IMG/VR virus record: IMGVR_UViG_3300044527_000988
Coordinates: 1-40,711 of that record
DNA: 40,711 bases
Strand: one strand, 5' to 3'
Origin: a virus
Shown here: piece by piece, positions 5,892 through 12,104 of the stretch
Layout of the letters: each line of letters starts with the position of its first letter
Numbering within the stretch: the first letter of the stretch is position 1
The notes under the pieces: model-generated
Databases searched by the model: none
What the model was told of the DNA's origin: nothing
Seen by the model: only the letters and a program-made list of their open reading frames with translations
Program-made: the position numbers and the translations under genes

Positions 5892-6820
5892 AGCCGAAGG
5901 GCGCCGCCTGGGGGGCGAGCTTCGCCGCGATGCCCGTGGCGGCGTGGCCGGTCATCGCCGAGCACCTGTCGCACCCGTGGCCCGAGGAGGCTGCGCGGTT
6001 CGACCTGCGGTGGTTCGCGGACCAGAACAAGCGGCAGGTCCCGGGGCGGTACGACCTCGCCGAACGCTGGGGGTGGACGCCCGACGAGGTGCGCACGCTC
6101 CTGCGCAACGCGGGGCGCTGGTGGGACCCGCTGTGGGGTCCTGCTCCGACGAAGCGCGAAGGGACTCTGACCCACGGTGACCCGGCGCGACCCAAGCTGA
6201 CCCACGCTGACCCACCGGCGACGGGCGAACCTGAGGAATCCAACACTCCTGACCCGGCGCGACCCACCGTGACCCAGGCTGACCCAACGTCGCCACAGCG
6301 CGATCCTTCTTCACCCTCACAGGCACCCACACCCCCACAGCAGGACATCCCGGCTCCGCCGGTCCAGCCCACGCTGGTCGGACCCCCGGCACCGCCGAAG
6401 ATCGACCCCCACCGCGAGGCGTGGCACACGGCGGCGCTGTTCTGGGGCTCCCAGGTCCTCCCAGCGTGCGGCCGGAAGCCCAGCAGCGGCCCGGAGAGCC
6501 CGTCGAAGGGCATCGGCTCCAAGCTCATGACCGCGGTCCGCAACGACGCCGAGGCCGTGCTCGACGCCCTGCGGTTCGTGGCGTGGAGCCAGCACAGCCG
6601 AGCGCTGCACTTCCGAGCCGAGCGGTACGACCTCGACACCGTGCTGCGGCACGTCGAGGCCTACTCCGGCCTGTGGCGCGAGTTCGGGGACAAGCCCCTC
6701 GGCGGGACGCAGGAGCGACGCACCGGAGGCCCGGCACCGCCGTCCGCCGGCGACGGGGTGCTGGACCGGCTGTGGGCGATGGAGCAGGCAGCGAAGCGGG
6801 CAGAGGAATTCGAGGCGTAG
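5888..6820 (+). CDS. Putative replisome organiser / replication initiator
   Basis: A 310-aa protein in three parts: an N-terminal domain (1-95) with a winged-helix look (GRYDLAERWGWTPDEVRTLLRNAGRW), a Pro/Thr-rich linker (about 96-175), and a C-terminal helical domain (REAWHTAALFWGS to the end). Phage replisome organisers such as lambda O share this plan: origin-binding domain, linker, then a domain that recruits the helicase loader. The linker is encoded by a 10-bp phased DNA repeat (6177-6288), as the lambda origin lies inside O. A possible loader gene follows at 7223. The assignment rests on architecture and context. Confidence 0.65.
   Translation: MKPKGAAWGASFAAMPVAAWPVIAEHLSHPWPEEAARFDLRWFADQNKRQVPGRYDLAERWGWTPDEVRTLLRNAGRWWDPLWGPAPTKREGTLTHGDPARPKLTHADPPATGEPEESNTPDPARPTVTQADPTSPQRDPSSPSQAPTPPQQDIPAPPVQPTLVGPPAPPKIDPHREAWHTAALFWGSQVLPACGRKPSSGPESPSKGIGSKLMTAVRNDAEAVLDALRFVAWSQHSRALHFRAERYDLDTVLRHVEAYSGLWREFGDKPLGGTQERRTGGPAPPSAGDGVLDRLWAMEQAAKRAEEFEA
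6177..6288. repeat. Phased 10-bp iteron array, candidate replication origin
   Basis: Five contiguous 10-bp units occupy 6177-6226: CTGACCCACG, GTGACCCGGC, GCGACCCAAG, CTGACCCACG and CTGACCCACC. Four more occupy 6249-6288: CTGACCCGGC, GCGACCCACC, GTGACCCAGG and CTGACCCAAC. The core is TGACCC. Since 10 is not a multiple of 3, each unit is read in a different frame, so the regularity belongs to the DNA, about one helical turn per unit. A less GC-rich stretch follows at about 6300-6340. Position inside a putative initiator gene fits a lambda-type origin. Confidence 0.7.
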
Positions 6821-6830
6821 GGAGGGCGAG

Positions 6831-7226
6831 ATGGTCAAGGTGTACGAGTGGAAGATGGTGCCGGTTCAGGAGATGCACACGGCCAGCGTGGACGGCTGGG
6901 AGCGGGACAGCGGCCCCGTGCTCGACGCGCTGCACTTCGCCTGCCTGATGCGCCGCGAGGTGGTACCGGGGCGGGTCACGAGCCCGGCCGCCCGCGAGCA
7001 CGTCACCGGCACCGAGGACGGGCTGGGGGAGCAGTCCGACCCGCTGCGCAACTGCTGGACGTGCGCGCACGCCGCAGACAACACCACCATCTGCCACGCG
7101 GAGCTGACCAACGAGCGGCGGGTGTGGACTCAGAGCGGCACCCACGCTCCCGATGCGAGCTCGCTGCTTGCGTGCCTCCCCGACGCCGACGGCTGCCCAG
7201 CCTGGGCCCCGAAGGCGACGCCGTGA
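6831..7226 (+). CDS. Hypothetical protein with Cys/His motif
   Basis: A 131-aa protein preceded by GGGAGGGCGAG. The N-terminus (MVKVYEWKMVPVQEMHTASVDGW) is beta-like; the C-terminal half has NCWTCAHAADNTTICH and a further Cys pair at the end, a possible zinc site. It lies between the replisome organiser and the loader-like gene. Confidence 0.65.
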   Translation: MVKVYEWKMVPVQEMHTASVDGWERDSGPVLDALHFACLMRREVVPGRVTSPAAREHVTGTEDGLGEQSDPLRNCWTCAHAADNTTICHAELTNERRVWTQSGTHAPDASSLLACLPDADGCPAWAPKATP

Positions 7227-7897
7227 GCCGCTCGATCCGGGAGGCCATCCTCGGCGCGTGGAAGGTGCTGGAGGGCGCCGGCCTGCGCCGCCCCTGGGGG
7301 AGCGACCACGAGGTCGCCAACGCCCTCGACACCTGGGCCCTGGTGCTCGCCGACGTCGAGCCGGGCCGCCTGCTGGTGATGGCCACGGCCTGGCTGCGCT
7401 CGCCGGAGGCGCGGTTCGGCCGCTGGCCGATGCCCGGGGCGCTGCTGCACGCCCTCGGCGACAACGTCGAGACGGACGAGGCGGACGAGGCGTGGGGCGA
7501 GGTGCTGGCGCTGCTGCAGTCGAGGGGGCGCGACTGGTGCTGCCGGAGCGTGCCCACCGTGCAGGCGCTGGTGGACCTGGAGCAGGCGATGCGCGAGCGC
7601 GTGCAGGAGCTCCGCACCCGCGGGGATGCGCTCCTCGCCGAGCAGCAGGAGCGGCGGAGGGCTGGGCTGCCGAAGGGGCCCGAGGACCGGCTGGTCGCCG
7701 TGTTCGCGGGCCTGTCCGCCTGTGGTGGATGGCGCGGGCTCGCGGTGTCGGAGGACCTGGTGGCGCACCGGGCCGCGTTCCGGGCCGCGTTCCGTGGCAC
7801 GACCAAGCGCCGGCAGCTCGAGGGGCAGGAGGCCGAGGTGGTCGCCCTGCTCGGTGGTGGGCCGAGGCCCCGGCTGCTGGCTGGGGGTCGCCCGTGA
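7223..7897 (+). CDS. Possible helicase-loader-like protein
   Basis: A 224-aa helical protein starting at GTG 7223 (GTGA overlap). Residues about 25-80 read DHEVANALDTWALVLADVEPGRLLVMATAWLRSPEARFGRWPMPGALLHAL. This resembles the N-terminal region of phage helicase loaders of the G39P type: W..L.D.....v..A...L.......P..G.L. Position directly downstream of the initiator-like gene supports a loader. The remainder is charged and helical (QAMRERVQELRTRGDALLAEQQERRR). The similarity is a weak pattern, not a demonstrated match. Confidence 0.45.
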   Translation: MSRSIREAILGAWKVLEGAGLRRPWGSDHEVANALDTWALVLADVEPGRLLVMATAWLRSPEARFGRWPMPGALLHALGDNVETDEADEAWGEVLALLQSRGRDWCCRSVPTVQALVDLEQAMRERVQELRTRGDALLAEQQERRRAGLPKGPEDRLVAVFAGLSACGGWRGLAVSEDLVAHRAAFRAAFRGTTKRRQLEGQEAEVVALLGGGPRPRLLAGGRP

Positions 7898-8310
7898 GCC
7901 GCGCGTGCGCGCCCTGCGGCGATGCCCCGCTGACGTTGTGCCAGCACTGGGGTGACGGGTGGAGGGACATGGCGGTGTGGAGCAGGCTCGGCATCAAGCT
8001 GAGCGCGTGCGACGAGCGCTGGTGGACCGGCGTGGCCGACGAGCGCGACTGCGCCGCCTGCCCTTCCCCGCCCGTGGACCTTGGCCGCCTGCTCCTCGAC
8101 GCCCTCGACAGCGGCGGTGCTGACGCGCGCATCACCGCCCACACCGCCCGCGATGGGCACACGTTCCTCGCCGAGCGCCAGTACCTCGTCGAGTGGTGCG
8201 GGAGCCCCGTGTACCACGGGACCGACCTCGTCGAAGCCCTGTCGAGGCTGGCGGAGCGCACCCGCCCGCCCCTGTCGCCCCCAACCCTTTGCGCACTGGA
8301 GACAGCATGA
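7894..8310 (+). CDS. Hypothetical Cys-containing early protein
   Basis: A 138-aa protein starting at GTG 7894 (GTGA overlap). It has scattered cysteines (ACAPCGDAPLTLCQHW; RDCAACPSPP), suggesting metal binding in the N-terminal half, and a C-terminal part (TFLAERQYLVEWCGSPVYHGTDLVEALSRLAERT) of mixed structure. No family recognised. Confidence 0.6.
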   Translation: MSRACAPCGDAPLTLCQHWGDGWRDMAVWSRLGIKLSACDERWWTGVADERDCAACPSPPVDLGRLLLDALDSGGADARITAHTARDGHTFLAERQYLVEWCGSPVYHGTDLVEALSRLAERTRPPLSPPTLCALETA

Positions 8311-8561
8311 ACGCCGTGAACAGCCAGATCGAGACCGCAGCACCGAACCGCAAGCGCACCGTCGACGAGTGGGTGGAGGCCCTCACCGACTGGGTCGCCG
8401 AGCAGGACCGGAGCGGCACGGAGGTCTGCCTGGACCGCCCGGGCAGGCGCACGGAGGCCGGGAGGCACGCGTGGGCGTGGCTGGTGGGCGAGGGGTACGT
8501 GGTGCGCGACGTCGTCGACGGCCTCGGCGGGCACTCGGCGCACGTGTGGAGGCTCACTTGA
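8307..8561 (+). CDS. Small winged-helix-like protein
   Basis: An 84-aa protein, ATG 8307 in an ATGA overlap. The segment TEAGRHAWAWLVGEGYVVRDVVDGLGGHSAHVWRLT has the helix plus beta-hairpin pattern of a winged helix. Function unknown, perhaps regulatory. Confidence 0.55.
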   Translation: MNAVNSQIETAAPNRKRTVDEWVEALTDWVAEQDRSGTEVCLDRPGRRTEAGRHAWAWLVGEGYVVRDVVDGLGGHSAHVWRLT

Positions 8562-8698
8562 AGCCGTACATCACCGCCCGCAAGTGGGTTGACATCTTCC
8601 TCTCCATCGCCGCGCTGGGCGCGGTCTGCGCCGGGATCCCGACGCTGGCCGTGTACGGCATCACCTGGGCGTTCGTGGCCGCGGGTGGTGCGCCGTGA
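8558..8698 (+). CDS. Small membrane protein (TTG start)
   Basis: A 46-aa protein. TTG 8558 overlaps the previous stop (TTGA) and GGAGG lies 6 nt upstream, supporting this rare start. After a basic N-terminus (MKPYITARKWVD) comes one hydrophobic stretch (IFLSIAALGAVCAGIPTLAVYGITWAFVAA), long enough for one or two membrane passes. Its role is unknown; small early membrane proteins of temperate phages sometimes act in superinfection exclusion. Confidence 0.6.
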   Translation: MKPYITARKWVDIFLSIAALGAVCAGIPTLAVYGITWAFVAAGGAP

Positions 8699-9045
8699 TC
8701 GACCTGGAGCGCCTTCGCGCCGACCTGGCCGCGGCGTCGCCGTTGCGCCCCGAGGACATGGCGCAGGCCGTGGAACGGCTGACCGAAGCACTGCAGACCG
8801 TGCGTCAGGACCTCGTGATGGTGGTTCCGGCCGCGGCTGTCGAACGCGTGTCGAAGATGCTGCCAATCGGCGTCAGCGCGATGCCGGCTCACGCGCCGAA
8901 CATGGTGGTCGACCCCGAGGTGTTCGCCCGCATGAGGGAAGCGCTTCTGATCGGCGACGCCCGCCGTTCCGCGAGCGAGGTCGGCCCGCAGCGCCAGCCC
9001 GCCAACCGAGCGCAGCGGCGCGCTGCTGCACGCAGGAACCGCTGA
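8695..9045 (+). CDS. Hypothetical helical protein
   Basis: A 116-aa protein starting at GTG 8695. Predicted helices fill the first half (DLERLRADLAAASPLRPEDMAQAVERLTEALQTVRQDL) and the C-terminus is very basic (RQPANRAQRRAAARRNR), suggesting nucleic-acid contact. It is the last gene of the tightly coupled early operon; a 41-bp gap follows. Confidence 0.6.
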   Translation: MIDLERLRADLAAASPLRPEDMAQAVERLTEALQTVRQDLVMVVPAAAVERVSKMLPIGVSAMPAHAPNMVVDPEVFARMREALLIGDARRSASEVGPQRQPANRAQRRAAARRNR

Positions 9046-9069
9046 CCCTCGCCTGGAACGTGGTACAGG
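9042..9069 (+). promoter_or_regulatory. Possible promoter of the lipoprotein gene
   Basis: CTGACC at 9042-9047 and TACAGG at 9064-9069 are separated by 16 bp. They resemble degenerate sigma-70 boxes ahead of the gene at 9087. The break in gene overlap here supports separate expression, but the match is weak. Confidence 0.3.
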
Positions 9070-9086
9070 TAGGGTCGGAGGTCCCG

Positions 9087-9620
9087 ATGTGGCTCGTGGC
9101 GTTGCTGGCGTGTGAGCGGGGAGAACAGGGGCCGCAGGCGCGGGTGAAGGTGCAGGACAGCACGCCCGCGCACAGCACGCCGGGGCCGACGCACAGCGCG
9201 GCCGAGGTGGTGCACACGGGCACTCTCCCTGCCCTGCACACGGGCGAGCCCTGTGGTGCGGCTGGGGGCCTGGGGTGGCAGGTGCTCGAGTGGCAGGAGG
9301 AGACGGTGGCCGACCTCGAGGTGTCGCCGTCCGGCAGCGCGGCGGTGATCGGGCGCCTGCTGGTGCCGTTCGGTGAGGCGCTCGACGTGTGCTCCGCCAC
9401 CTGCTCCGAGCCGTGGGCGCTGGTGCTCCTGGGCAGGCCGGGCGAGCACTGCACCGACCGTCCCGCCACCCTGCCGCTGCTCGACGTCGAGGAGGGCGAG
9501 GAGGTGCACGTGTGCGTCGCGGTGTACGAGCCAGGGGCGGATTCGGATACGACGTGCGAGATCACGGCGGGCGAATGGGCGCAATCGTTCCACGTGACAG
9601 CGTACTGCGCGGATTGCTAG
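9087..9620 (+). CDS. Phage-encoded lipoprotein
   Basis: A 177-aa protein, ATG 9087 with GGAGG upstream. It opens MWLVALLACERGEQG: a very short hydrophobic signal ending in a lipobox (LLAC), so cysteine 9 would be lipidated. A Thr/His/Pro-rich linker follows (DSTPAHSTPGPTHSAAEVVHTGTLPALHTGEPC), then a beta-rich domain with paired cysteines (DVCSATCSE; HCTD; HVCVAVY; TTCEIT; YCADC). The protein would sit on the cell surface or inner-membrane face. It lies between early and late operons, the usual place for a lysogenic conversion or superinfection-exclusion gene; that role is inference. Confidence 0.75.
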   Translation: MWLVALLACERGEQGPQARVKVQDSTPAHSTPGPTHSAAEVVHTGTLPALHTGEPCGAAGGLGWQVLEWQEETVADLEVSPSGSAAVIGRLLVPFGEALDVCSATCSEPWALVLLGRPGEHCTDRPATLPLLDVEEGEEVHVCVAVYEPGADSDTTCEITAGEWAQSFHVTAYCADC

Positions 9621-9658
9621 AGGCGCAAGAATTCTGAAACGAGGCAGGTCGTAAGGGC

Positions 9659-9732
9659 GTAACCCCCGGAGGGCGCCAACCCGCGTTACACGCGTTACGA
9701 CACCCGTTACAGTCGGATGCGCTCCGCGTTAC
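9659..9732. repeat. GTTAC boxes upstream of the late operon
   Basis: GTTAC occurs at 9685, 9694, 9706 and 9728 (start positions), and inverted as GTAAC at 9659. The last two overlap the -35 and -10 of the late promoter. Such clustering in 75 bp of a noncoding gap suggests binding sites for a late activator or repressor. Confidence 0.5.
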
Positions 9733-9742
9733 ACTGTAGCGG
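9707..9742 (+). promoter_or_regulatory. Late promoter upstream of terminase genes
   Basis: -35 TTACAG at 9707-9712, 17-bp spacer, -10 TACACT at 9730-9735. The ATG at 9743 lies only 7 nt beyond the -10 box, where transcription would begin, and there is no ribosome-binding sequence. The transcript is therefore expected to be leaderless. ACAGTCGG at 9709-9716 recurs near other late promoters. Confidence 0.6.
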
Positions 9743-10330
9743 ATGGAGCCGAACCCGAAAGCCGTACTGTCGTGGATGTCTGAGGTTCCCGGCCGCACAC
9801 CATCCGACGCGGTCGCGCGGTTCTGGCCCACGGCGCACGAGTCCGAGCTAACCCGACTCTCCACCCGTGTCCGGCAGTGGGTCTTCCGCGCGCGCCGGGA
9901 GGGTGGCCACGAGCCTGCACCACCCCCCGCAGAGCCCACCCTCGGGCGCCGTTCGGGCCGTCCGCGGGTCCACGAGCCCGCGGAGGTGGTTCCGCCCACC
10001 CCTGCGCAGGCCCTCGGCGCCGTCGAGCGCCCTGCGGCCCGCCTCGAGGTCACGGGCTGGACCCGCCTGCAGTACCTCGAGTGGGACCTCGTGGAGTGCG
10101 TGCGTGACCTGGACCACGCGCGCGCGACGGGGCAGATCAAGCTCGCGATTGACGCCGGCCGGCGAGCCTCCGACGTCCGGGCGGCGCTCGACCAGGCCCG
10201 CGGCGAAGCCGGCCGCGCGGTTAAGCTCGACCGCAACCCCGCGGCCGTGGCTGCGGAGATGGCCCGACGGCAGCAGCAGCTTGCGCAGCTGGCCGCCGCC
10301 CCGGGCGCCACGAAGGATCGGGACCTGTGA
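9743..10330 (+). CDS. Putative terminase small subunit
   Basis: A 195-aa protein, first gene of the late region. The N-terminal segment (MEPNPKAVLSWMSEVPGRTPSDAVARFWP, then LSTRVRQWVFRARREGG) looks like a DNA-binding HTH. A Pro-rich linker leads to a long helical part (ARLEVTGWTRLQYLEWDLVECVRDLDHARATGQIKLAIDAGRRASDVRAALDQARGEAGR) suited to ring oligomerisation. Small terminases recognise the packaging site and load DNA on the large subunit, encoded two genes downstream. Family membership rests on context and domain plan. Confidence 0.6.
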   Translation: MEPNPKAVLSWMSEVPGRTPSDAVARFWPTAHESELTRLSTRVRQWVFRARREGGHEPAPPPAEPTLGRRSGRPRVHEPAEVVPPTPAQALGAVERPAARLEVTGWTRLQYLEWDLVECVRDLDHARATGQIKLAIDAGRRASDVRAALDQARGEAGRAVKLDRNPAAVAAEMARRQQQLAQLAAAPGATKDRDL

Positions 10331-10659
10331 GGCACACCGACGAGCTCGCCTGGATGGCCCACCACCTACGCGCCGCAGCCGAGCGGGCGCGCGGCTCGTG
10401 GGCTGACGCGCCGACGCCGCCCGCGCCCCCGTGCTGGTGTGGCGTGGTGCACTGCGTCCCGCTCGACCACCGCAGGATGGAGGTGCTCGGCGAGAAGTGG
10501 ACCGGGCGCGGGTGGGCCGAGTACGGCACGAACCCCGCCTACTCGTGGGTGCTTCGCGCCGGGGTGGATGCGTTCGAGCGGGCGCTGCGCGCTGAGGCGC
10601 CTGCGTTGTGGGCCGCGGTCGAGTCGGATGCCCTCGTGGCCCGCGCGGCGCTGCGGTGA
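10327..10659 (+). CDS. Hypothetical protein between terminase genes
   Basis: A 110-aa protein from GTG 10327. It contains CWCGVVHC in the middle (possible metal site), then YGTNPAYSWVLRAGVDAFERALRAEAPALWAAVESD. It is coupled by 4-bp overlaps on both sides to the terminase genes. No family recognised. Confidence 0.6.
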   Translation: MRHTDELAWMAHHLRAAAERARGSWADAPTPPAPPCWCGVVHCVPLDHRRMEVLGEKWTGRGWAEYGTNPAYSWVLRAGVDAFERALRAEAPALWAAVESDALVARAALR

Positions 10660-12104
10660 GCGACCTCGACGAACTCGTCGCAGCCCAGGCCGATGACCTC
10701 GAGTGGCTGGCACAGGTCGAGGCGCAGTACCCGCTGGCGCTGGCGTCCCTGTGGACGGCCCCGGCGGCGCGGTGGGACCAGCGGCGGTCGGTGCTCGCGG
10801 CGATGACCGCCCCCGTCGTCTCGCTCGTGCTGGGCGGGGAGCGCGCGGGGAAGTCGCGCGGGCTGCAGCAGCTCACCACGGCGATGGCACTGGGTGGCGA
10901 CCACCCCGCCGTCCGGGCCTGGCTCGCGGCGAACGACCTCCCGACCCACCTGATCCCCGACGGTCCCGGGCGCGTGTACGCAGTGGCACTCACCTCGACA
11001 GCGTCGCTCCGGTACCACCGGAACATCTTCGACCAGCTCCTCGGCACCGGGAAGACCTGGTACAACCGGAACGGGAAGGGCGAGGCGTGGCTCCAGATCG
11101 ACGTTCCCGGGCACAGCAGGGCGGGGGAGATCTGGTTCAAGAGCGTTGACCAGGGCCCGGACGCGATGCAGGGCGACTCGATCCGGTGGGCGTGGATCGA
11201 CGAGGAGCCGAAGGGCGAGCAGGGCCAGCTGGTGTACGCCCAGTTGAAGGCCCGCGTGATGGACCAGCGGGGCCGCGTCGGGATCTCGATGGTGCCGATG
11301 TCCGGGTACACGTGGGTGTACGACGAGCTCGTGGTGAAGCGGAAGGACTCGCCGACCATCGTGGAGCTCGACGCCCTCGACAACCCCTTCCTCCCCCGCG
11401 ACCGTGCCGAGGCGCACTACGGCGCGATGGACAAGGATGAAGCCGAGATGCGGCGGTATGGCCGCTTCGTCTCCCGGATGGGCGCCGTGTACCCCACCTG
11501 GGACCCGACCGGGTCGGACCGGTACGGGATGGGTCACGTGTGCGACCCGTTCCCTGTGCCTCCCGACGCGCCGATCTTCCGCGCCGCGGACTTCGGCCTC
11601 GCCGACCCCACCGTCATGCTGTGGGCCTTCGTCGACGACGACGGCACCATCTACGTGTTCCGCGAGTACTACCAGCCCGACGGCATCTCGTACCGCTGGC
11701 ACGCGGAGCAGTGCGCCCACCTCGAGGGGCGGCGCGTCGTCGACGGCGAGTGGAGCGGCGGGGAGCCCGTAGAGGCCGGGTGGGGCGACCACCTGCCCGA
11801 CGCGCTGCAGGCGTTCGCCGCGGTGGGCCTGCAGATGGGCCACGCGGAGAACGGCAAGAAGGACGTCAACGGCGGCGTCGACCGGGTGCGCGACCGCCTC
11901 CGCCTGCGCTCCGACCACCGGCCGCGGCTGAAGGTGTTCTCGAGCTGCGTGAACACCATCCGCGAGATGAGCGGCTACGTGCTCGACCCGCAACGCCGCG
12001 ACGAGCAGCCCCGCAAGCTGCACGACCACACCTGCGACACGCTGCGCTACCTCGTCGGCGGAATCGACGACTACTTCGCCGTCGGGATCGCCGCTGGGGC
12101 CTGA
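10656..12104 (+). CDS. Terminase large subunit
   Basis: A 482-aa packaging motor. The N-terminal ATPase has Walker A GGERAGKS at 60-67, Walker B IRWAWIDEE at 176-184 with the catalytic Glu, and the coupling segment GISMVPMSGYTW near 209-220. The C-terminal RNase H-like nuclease begins with FRAADFGLADPTVMLW, giving the metal-binding Asp at 312, and ends with HDHTCDTLRYLV containing further acidic residues. The motor cuts concatemeric DNA and pumps it through the portal. The gene ends 34 bp inside the oppositely oriented portal gene. The packaging type (cos or pac) cannot be read here. Confidence 0.92.
   Translation: MSDLDELVAAQADDLEWLAQVEAQYPLALASLWTAPAARWDQRRSVLAAMTAPVVSLVLGGERAGKSRGLQQLTTAMALGGDHPAVRAWLAANDLPTHLIPDGPGRVYAVALTSTASLRYHRNIFDQLLGTGKTWYNRNGKGEAWLQIDVPGHSRAGEIWFKSVDQGPDAMQGDSIRWAWIDEEPKGEQGQLVYAQLKARVMDQRGRVGISMVPMSGYTWVYDELVVKRKDSPTIVELDALDNPFLPRDRAEAHYGAMDKDEAEMRRYGRFVSRMGAVYPTWDPTGSDRYGMGHVCDPFPVPPDAPIFRAADFGLADPTVMLWAFVDDDGTIYVFREYYQPDGISYRWHAEQCAHLEGRRVVDGEWSGGEPVEAGWGDHLPDALQAFAAVGLQMGHAENGKKDVNGGVDRVRDRLRLRSDHRPRLKVFSSCVNTIREMSGYVLDPQRRDEQPRKLHDHTCDTLRYLVGGIDDYFAVGIAAGA

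Noticed and set aside
9659-9680. Intrinsic terminator after the lipoprotein gene
   Set aside because: CCCCCGGAGGG can fold only weakly and has no T run; the GTTAC boxes explain the region better.
10827-10870. Second ATPase or kinase based on the P-loop
   Set aside because: It is the Walker A of the terminase large subunit.
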